Source: Firmicutes bacterium CAG:646
GTDB taxonomy: Bacteria > Bacillota > Clostridia > Lachnospirales > Lachnospiraceae
Direction: 5' to 3'
DNA: 18,594 nt
Assembly (NCBI GenBank): GCA_000432335.1
Contig: HF995328.1
Span: 1-18,594 of the forward strand
Part shown: positions 15,771-18,594 of the stretch, piece by piece
Layout: each line of letters opens with the position of its first letter
Numbering within the stretch: position 1 is the first letter of the stretch
Notes under the pieces: generated by a model
The model's input: only the letters and a program-made list of their open reading frames with translations
Databases searched by the model: none
What the model was told of the DNA's origin: nothing
Made by a program: the position numbers and the translations under genes

Positions 15771-15799
15771 TTGAACTTTGATATTTTTTACTGTAACAT
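15771..15799 (+). promoter_or_regulatory. Weak candidate promoter for the first Spo0A-C gene
   Basis: TTGAAC (15771-15776), 17 bases, then TAACAT (15794-15799), each four of six to consensus. The -10 overlaps a CTGTAAC heptamer (15791-15797) that recurs near the other two paralogues. A weak promoter with such an overlap fits a regulated gene, but the call is tentative. Confidence 0.35.
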
Positions 15800-15811
15800 A
15801 AGATTTAGCAA

Positions 15812-15823
15812 GGGCGTACGCCC
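15812..15823. promoter_or_regulatory. 12-bp perfect palindrome in the leader of the first Spo0A-C gene
   Basis: GGGCGTACGCCC is fully self-complementary and unusually G+C-rich for this A+T-rich gap. It is followed by CATTTTTT. It could be a site for a dimeric regulator, or in RNA a 4-bp stem with a U-run acting as a weak attenuator. It lies about 36 bases before the ATG. Confidence 0.5.
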
Positions 15824-15859
15824 CATTTTTTACATTATCACTCAGGAAAGGAGTCTAAA

Positions 15860-16189
15860 ATGAATCACATTTATGAATTACCACTTGCTCTGGGCATTCA
15901 TGCAACTTACAAGGGTTATCACTTTCTGGTGATGGCTCTGGAACTCACTCTGGAAGATGACGACCGGCTTCTCTATGTCACCAAAAATCTCTATCCCACC
16001 GTAGCTCACCATTATCACACCACCATAGAGTGCGTGGATCGAAATCTTCGAACCGTTGTCAGAAACTGCTGGAATTCTGACCAGCGAAATCTTCTTCAGA
16101 ATATCGCTTCTTATCCTCTCAAATCCTGCCCAACCGTAACAGAATTTATCGATATTCTTCATTGGCATCTTCGAAAAAAAGGTTTTTAA
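15860..16189 (+). CDS. Solo Spo0A C-terminal-domain DNA-binding protein, copy A
   Basis: A 109-residue protein consisting of the Spo0A_C domain alone, with no receiver domain. LGIHATYKGYHFLVMAL aligns with the first helix region of Spo0A (IGV..HIKGYLYLREAI), NLYPTVAHHYHTT with the scaffold helix, and CVDRNLRTVVRNCW with the Spo0A recognition helix (VERAIRHAIEVAW). It ends in PTVTEFIDILHWHLRKK. Spo0A uses this domain to bind TGTCGAA boxes and control sporulation-entry genes, so this protein may bind the same or a related site without phosphorylation control. In the recognition helix it has Asp where Spo0A and the other two copies have Glu, so its specificity may differ. RBS AGGAAAGGAG is strong. 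It is the first of three paralogues in a row. Confidence 0.85.
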   Translation: MNHIYELPLALGIHATYKGYHFLVMALELTLEDDDRLLYVTKNLYPTVAHHYHTTIECVDRNLRTVVRNCWNSDQRNLLQNIASYPLKSCPTVTEFIDILHWHLRKKGF

Positions 16190-16205
16190 ATTTTTTTTCA
16201 TTTTT

Positions 16206-16212
16206 TTCGACA
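16206..16212 (-). promoter_or_regulatory. Exact Spo0A box upstream of the second Spo0A-C gene
   Basis: TTCGACA on the plus strand is TGTCGAA on the minus strand, the core Spo0A box, within AATGTCGAAAAAAA, which also suits the A-rich flank of strong boxes. A possible -10, TATTAT, is at 16236-16241, so the box directly abuts the -35 position, as at Spo0A-activated promoters. No other exact box was seen in the window. Confidence 0.55.
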
Positions 16213-16246
16213 TTTTCCCCCTGTTTCTGCGTTTCTATTATAGGAG

Positions 16247-16284
16247 AGTCTGTAACTGTATCTTTTTGGAGCAGTTACAGGACT
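16247..16284 (+). terminator. Stable hairpin between the first and second Spo0A-C genes
   Basis: CTGTAACTG (16250-16258) pairs perfectly with CAGTTACAG (16272-16280). AGT and ACT extend the stem past a single bulged G, and CTTTTGAT follows. It may end the first gene's transcript, or fold at the 5' end of a message begun near 16248. The T-tract before it (16191-16207) is also notable. Confidence 0.5.
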
Positions 16285-16320
16285 TTTGATAAAACTTCCA
16301 CGGAAGGAGAAAAGAAATAT

Positions 16321-16380
16321 ATGTACACAAATTTTCCGAATTCTATCGGAATACCATTTCAGGAGGAACTACATCTATGA
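16321..16380 (+). CDS. 19-codon leader ORF overlapping the second Spo0A-C gene
   Basis: ATG at 16321, preceded by GGAAGGAG, opens a 19-residue ORF, MYTNFPNSIGIPFQEELHL. Its stop overlaps the next ATG as ATGA, and the RBS of the next gene (AGGAGGA, 16361-16367) lies inside it. This layout suggests translational coupling. NSIGIP resembles the start of the Spo0A_C domain and MYT matches the start of copy C, so it may be the relic of a fourth paralogue. Whether the peptide itself matters is unknown. Confidence 0.45.
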   Translation: MYTNFPNSIGIPFQEELHL

Positions 16381-16745
16381 ACACGGTAGAATCTCTGCCT
16401 TTTTCTCTGGGCATTCGCACCAATTATAAAGGCTATTACTATTTGGTAGATGCTCTGACCTTAATCATGGAGGATGAAAATCGCCTGTTATCCATCGGAA
16501 CAGAGCTTTTTCCTGCTATTGCCCTGAAGTATCAAACCGATGTGCGATGCATCGAGCGGAATATCCGCACAGTTATCAAAGTCTGTTGGGAATCCACCGC
16601 CTGTCAAAAACTGCAAAGCATATCGCCCTATCCTTTGGAATCCCCGCCCACAGTGGGAGAATTTCTGGATATCCTTTTCTGGCATCTGGTTAGGGAGAAG
16701 GAGACAAAAAAACAAAAGAAAAGAGCATCAGGTGTCAAAATCTGA
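16377..16745 (+). CDS. Solo Spo0A C-terminal-domain DNA-binding protein, copy B
   Basis: A 122-residue single-domain protein. LGIRTNYKGYYYLVDAL, ELFPAIALKYQTD and CIERNIRTVIKVCW match the Spo0A_C helices, including the Glu-Arg-x-x-Arg arrangement of the DNA-reading helix; EFLDILFWHL closes the domain. A Lys/Arg-rich tail (KETKKQKKRASGVKI) is peculiar to this copy and could add non-specific DNA contact. It starts within ATGA of the leader ORF, with AGGAGGA nine bases upstream. It is closer to copy C than to A. No receiver, ligand or membrane segment is present, so any control must come from expression, partners or competition with Spo0A. Confidence 0.87.
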   Translation: MNTVESLPFSLGIRTNYKGYYYLVDALTLIMEDENRLLSIGTELFPAIALKYQTDVRCIERNIRTVIKVCWESTACQKLQSISPYPLESPPTVGEFLDILFWHLVREKETKKQKKRASGVKI

Positions 16746-16786
16746 ACCTGAGCAAAGAAAAATTTACACGAAAGGAAAAATAAAAA

Positions 16787-17122
16787 ATGTACACTCCTGA
16801 AACTCTTTTACTGTCATTGGGAATCCGTACCAGCTACAAAGGATATGCTTTTCTTGTAACGGTACTGGAACAGGCTCTGGAAGATGAAAGCCGGCTGCTT
16901 TCTTATACCACCAGAATTTTCCCCTTTGTCGCTGATAAATATAATACCAATGTAAAATGCGTGGAACGCAACCTCCGCACCGTCATCAAAGTATGCTGGA
17001 ATTCCCCTGCCCGCAAAAAACTGAAGGCTCTCTGCCCTTATCCACTGGAAGGACAGCCCAGCGTAGGAGAATTTATTGATCTTCTGTTCTGGTGTCTTTC
17101 ACACCAGAAAAAGAGAGGCTGA
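16787..17122 (+). CDS. Solo Spo0A C-terminal-domain DNA-binding protein, copy C
   Basis: A 111-residue single-domain protein. LGIRTSYKGYAFLVTVL, RIFPFVADKYNTN and CVERNLRTVIKVCW align throughout with copies A and B and with the Spo0A effector domain; the end is GEFIDLLFWCLSHQKKRG. The 41-base gap after copy B has an AAAGGA RBS and no terminator, so B and C are probably one transcript. It shares a Cys pair in the recognition helix (twelve residues apart) with the other copies; canonical Spo0A has Ser and Ala there. The role is likely transcriptional, with targets unknown. Confidence 0.87.
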   Translation: MYTPETLLLSLGIRTSYKGYAFLVTVLEQALEDESRLLSYTTRIFPFVADKYNTNVKCVERNLRTVIKVCWNSPARKKLKALCPYPLEGQPSVGEFIDLLFWCLSHQKKRG

Positions 17123-17141
17123 TGTTTAATTTACATCTATG

Positions 17142-17182
17142 TGTGGAACAATTCTTGCTGTTACAGACAAGATTGTTCCACA
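17142..17182 (+). terminator. Terminator-like hairpin after the third Spo0A-C gene
   Basis: TGTGGAACAAT (17142-17152) pairs perfectly with ATTGTTCCACA (17172-17182). An inner CTTG/CAAG pair past a bulge leaves a CTGTTACAGA loop. The following tract, CCCCTCTTTTG, is only weakly U-rich. The loop again contains GTTACAG. Confidence 0.6.
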
Positions 17183-17342
17183 TACCCCTCTTTTGACCTC
17201 AACATCTTATTTTTGCAAACGGAAACTATTTTGAACCCCGAATTTTTTCAGGAACAGATGGGGGATGTGTTAAAGTATGGCTTTTTTACAATTATAATAA
17301 CGCCCACCGTTATAGTAAACGTTACTGTTTCCATATAAACCT
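17183..17342. other. Non-coding boundary sequence
   Basis: No gene is recognised. The right end has close-packed small inverted repeats, ATAACG-CCCAC-CGTTAT followed by AGTAA-ACG-TTACT (about 17297-17326). These could be an old element end or protein site. It marks the change from plus-strand genes to minus-strand debris. Confidence 0.4.
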
Positions 17343-17513
17343 TTAAGCTCTTGTGTTGTCGGCAGATTTGACCTCAATCGGAATAAGCTGACCGTCACGC
17401 TGAATAACAAAATCTATTTCAGCACCACACACTCTGGCATTCCGCCTATCACAAGATACTGACAATAGAGCTGCATAACCGCATCGACAGTCCCAAAAAC
17501 ATACTTTTCGTAT
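17343..17513 (-). pseudogene. Remnant of an AAA ATPase with DUF4143 domain
   Basis: Two frames each hold a recognisable part. The C-terminal piece reads GAEIDFVIQRDGQLIPIEVKS, the nuclease-like DxxI..EVK end typical of DUF4143 ATPases, and stops soon after at NTRA. Immediately upstream, in another frame, is AVMQLYCQYLVIGGMPECV, a block that lies far earlier in intact proteins. The sequence between them is missing, so an internal deletion joined the parts near 17435-17445. The Walker A and B ATPase part is absent. It is surely non-functional. Intact relatives are common in gut Firmicutes and often linked to mobile or defensive regions; that role is not settled. Confidence 0.75.
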
Positions 17514-17629
17514 AATTACGGATCTCCTTATTAGCACCAACCCTTCTTGACCTCTCCTGTCGCTATAAAAAGGATGCTGCCTTTTGGAATTTTCCTACCA
17601 ATCCTTTCCTTGTTGATAATTTTAGACAT

Positions 17630-17662
17630 AAAAAAATCGCCACCAACTATAAATGACGATTT
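17630..17662 (-). terminator. Intrinsic terminator after the RelE/ParE remnant
   Basis: On the minus strand AAATCGTC pairs with GGCGATTT (8 bp, one G-U), and the second arm runs into a T7 tract. It lies about 20 bases past the toxin stop codon. Confidence 0.65.
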
Positions 17663-17680
17663 CTGAAAATTATTTTGTTG

Positions 17681-18110
17681 TTATCGAATAAACCAACTGT
17701 AATCCTTACGGCAATCTAAAATATACTCTACATACACCGTATCATCTTGTATTTGATAGAGGACAAGATACCACTTCTCAATAAACATCTTGTGATATTT
17801 ATTCGGTGTGATATAGGGTTCTTCAAAAAATGGGAAACGCTGCGGCATCTGGCAGAGGGAACGCATAGCAGTCATAATCTCTTTCTTTTTTGCCGCTGAT
17901 CTTGTGGTATTTATTCGGTGTAATATAGGGTTCTTCAAAAAATGGAAAACGCTGTGGCATCTGGCAGAGGGAACGCATAGCGGTCATAATCTCTTTCTTT
18001 TTTGCCGCTGTTGCTTCTTTGTTGACCTGTGCCATAAAACGGATATGTGTTCCCAACATTCTCTTTGCCCTGTCAGAAACAATGACTTTGTATCTCTTGT
18101 TCTCTGTCAT
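17681..18110 (-). pseudogene. RelE/ParE-family toxin gene broken by a tandem duplication
   Basis: ATG 18110 begins MTENKRYKVIVSDRAKRML, the usual RelE/ParE N-terminus, with AGAGGTG upstream. The frame reads through the second half of a 112-bp repeat and then fails. The other repeat copy, in a shifted frame, continues into MFIEKWYLVLYQIQDDTVYV and YILDCRKDYSWFIR, the normal C-terminal strands. Removing one repeat copy would restore a protein of about 105 residues. RelE/ParE toxins act on translating mRNA or gyrase and are neutralised by an antitoxin encoded alongside; no antitoxin gene is visible here. As it stands the gene makes two broken halves. Confidence 0.8.
17787..18010 (-). repeat. 112-bp imperfect tandem duplication inside the toxin gene
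   Basis: Copy 1 (17787-17898) and copy 2 (17899-18010) align without gaps and differ at five sites (offsets 9, 24, 48, 57 and 84). All are transitions and all fall at the same codon position, so both encode the same residues (AAKKKEIMTAMRSLC onward). The length is not a multiple of three, hence the frameshift. Confidence 0.92.
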
Positions 18111-18127
18111 ACGCTACACCTCTGCAA

Positions 18128-18400
18128 TCACATCATCCCACGCACGACTCGGTCTGCCATTTTGACCGCACCGACTAAGATGAGCATATTAAAAATCAAC
18201 TCACCTACATAACTCCACACCATCGTAACTGCCGAGCAGCAGGATTGACCACGAGCGGTGCTGCAGCAAAAAGGGAAAAGATAATACCGGCAAACACAAT
18301 GATTGCTCTCTCAAGGCAGACCGCAGAATAACTCTTAATAAAACTCTTACCTACACTCTGGCTCAGCTCTCCTGCAATAGAAGAACGGTCAGGATACTCA
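18128..18400 (-). pseudogene. Frameshifted C-terminus of a TrbL/VirB6-like conjugation protein
   Basis: One frame reads KSFIKSYSAVCLERAIIVF then AGIIFSLFAAAPLVVNP. After a one-base shift near 18235 the neighbouring frame continues AVTMVWSYVGELIFNML, ILVGAVKMADRVVRGMM and a stop at 18128. Hydrophobic helices and these blocks fit the end of the multispanning TrbL/VirB6-like mating-channel proteins of Tn1549/CTn-type integrative conjugative elements, as I know them. The N-terminal part is missing and foreign sequence, including a terminator hairpin, joins near 18400. It is a relic of an excised or decayed element. Confidence 0.65.
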
Positions 18401-18413
18401 AATATGTAATAGG

Positions 18414-18456
18414 GGTAAAAAAATAAGCGTACCACTATTTCTAATGATACGCTTAT
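18414..18456 (-). terminator. Intrinsic terminator upstream of the conjugation remnant
   Basis: On the minus strand ATAAGCGTA pairs perfectly with TACGCTTAT (18448-18456 with 18423-18431), followed by a T7 run. It would end a transcript entering from the right; the gene it served lies outside the window or is lost. Confidence 0.75.
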
Positions 18457-18594
18457 CTGTCCTTATCCAAGTGAATGTCGCCTACATTTTTGTGACAAGG
18501 TGGACACTACATAGATAAATATATTTTAAAAAACCTTTATTTTTCGTTTGTGTTCCCACACCCGATATCTATTACCACCGAAACATCAAAATAG
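18457..18594. other. Unassigned sequence at the right edge
   Basis: A+T-rich sequence with no reading frame, RNA or repeat that I recognise. It may belong to the element whose terminator lies at its left. Confidence 0.3.

Noticed and set aside
15878..16213. 111-codon minus-strand open frame opposite the first Spo0A-C gene
   Set aside because: The plus strand matches a known domain with a strong RBS; the antisense frame matches nothing.
17531..17629. 32-codon minus-strand ORF starting MSKIINKER
   Set aside because: No RBS, no recognised relative, and it lies in pseudogene debris after a terminator.
18128..18185. Frame ending GRPSRAWDDVIAEV just before the toxin, read as an antitoxin tail
   Set aside because: It is an alternate frame of the conjugation-protein end, which has the better family match, and it has no start or antitoxin N-terminus.

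Overview
The window looks like a chromosomal segment of a Lachnospiraceae-type Firmicute (Blautia / Mediterraneibacter / Dorea-like; my inference). The grounds are AGGAG-type ribosome binding sites, moderate G+C, cell-wall-binding-repeat L,D-transpeptidases, a LicC-like protein of the type seen in that family, solo Spo0A C-terminal domain proteins, and Tn1549/CTn-like conjugation debris. No rRNA, tRNA, CRISPR array or intact transposase was seen.

Region 1 (1-9264) is one end of a cell-surface polysaccharide locus. A seven-gene minus-strand operon starts from a promoter near 9308-9336. It encodes a membrane-anchored nucleotide-sugar 4,6-dehydratase (CapD/PglF type), a DUF3990 protein with ADP-ribosyltransferase-like motifs, a DUF3791 protein, UDP-galactopyranose mutase (Glf), a multispanning membrane protein that appears split into two reading frames (DUF6077-like), and the polyprenyl-phosphate sugar-1-phosphate transferase that would start the repeat unit. 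Two A+T-rich glycosyltransferase genes follow at the left: a GT4 on the plus strand and a GT2 on the minus strand cut by the window edge. The likely product is a galactofuranose-containing polysaccharide.

Region 2 (9443-15718) is a choline-linked cell-wall module. Two tandem paralogous secreted proteins each carry a signal peptide, an acidic linker, about twenty cell-wall (choline)-binding repeats and a C-terminal L,D-transpeptidase domain with an intact SHGC motif. Each has its own near-consensus promoter. Divergent from them, behind a near-perfect sigma-A promoter, is a LicC-like phosphocholine cytidylyltransferase. The enzyme that would supply CDP-choline therefore sits beside the proteins expected to bind choline-decorated polymers.

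Region 3 (15719-17182) holds three small paralogous genes, each encoding little more than the Spo0A C-terminal DNA-binding domain with no receiver domain. The gap between the first and second contains an exact Spo0A box (TGTCGAA on the minus strand) at the -35 edge of a possible promoter, a strong hairpin, and a 19-codon leader ORF that overlaps the second gene by ATGA. This is the most interesting candidate regulatory system in the window.

Region 4 (17183-18594) is degraded mobile DNA on the minus strand: a piece of a DUF4143-type ATPase, a RelE/ParE toxin gene broken by a 112-bp tandem duplication, and a frameshifted C-terminus of a TrbL/VirB6-like conjugation protein, bounded by hairpin terminators.
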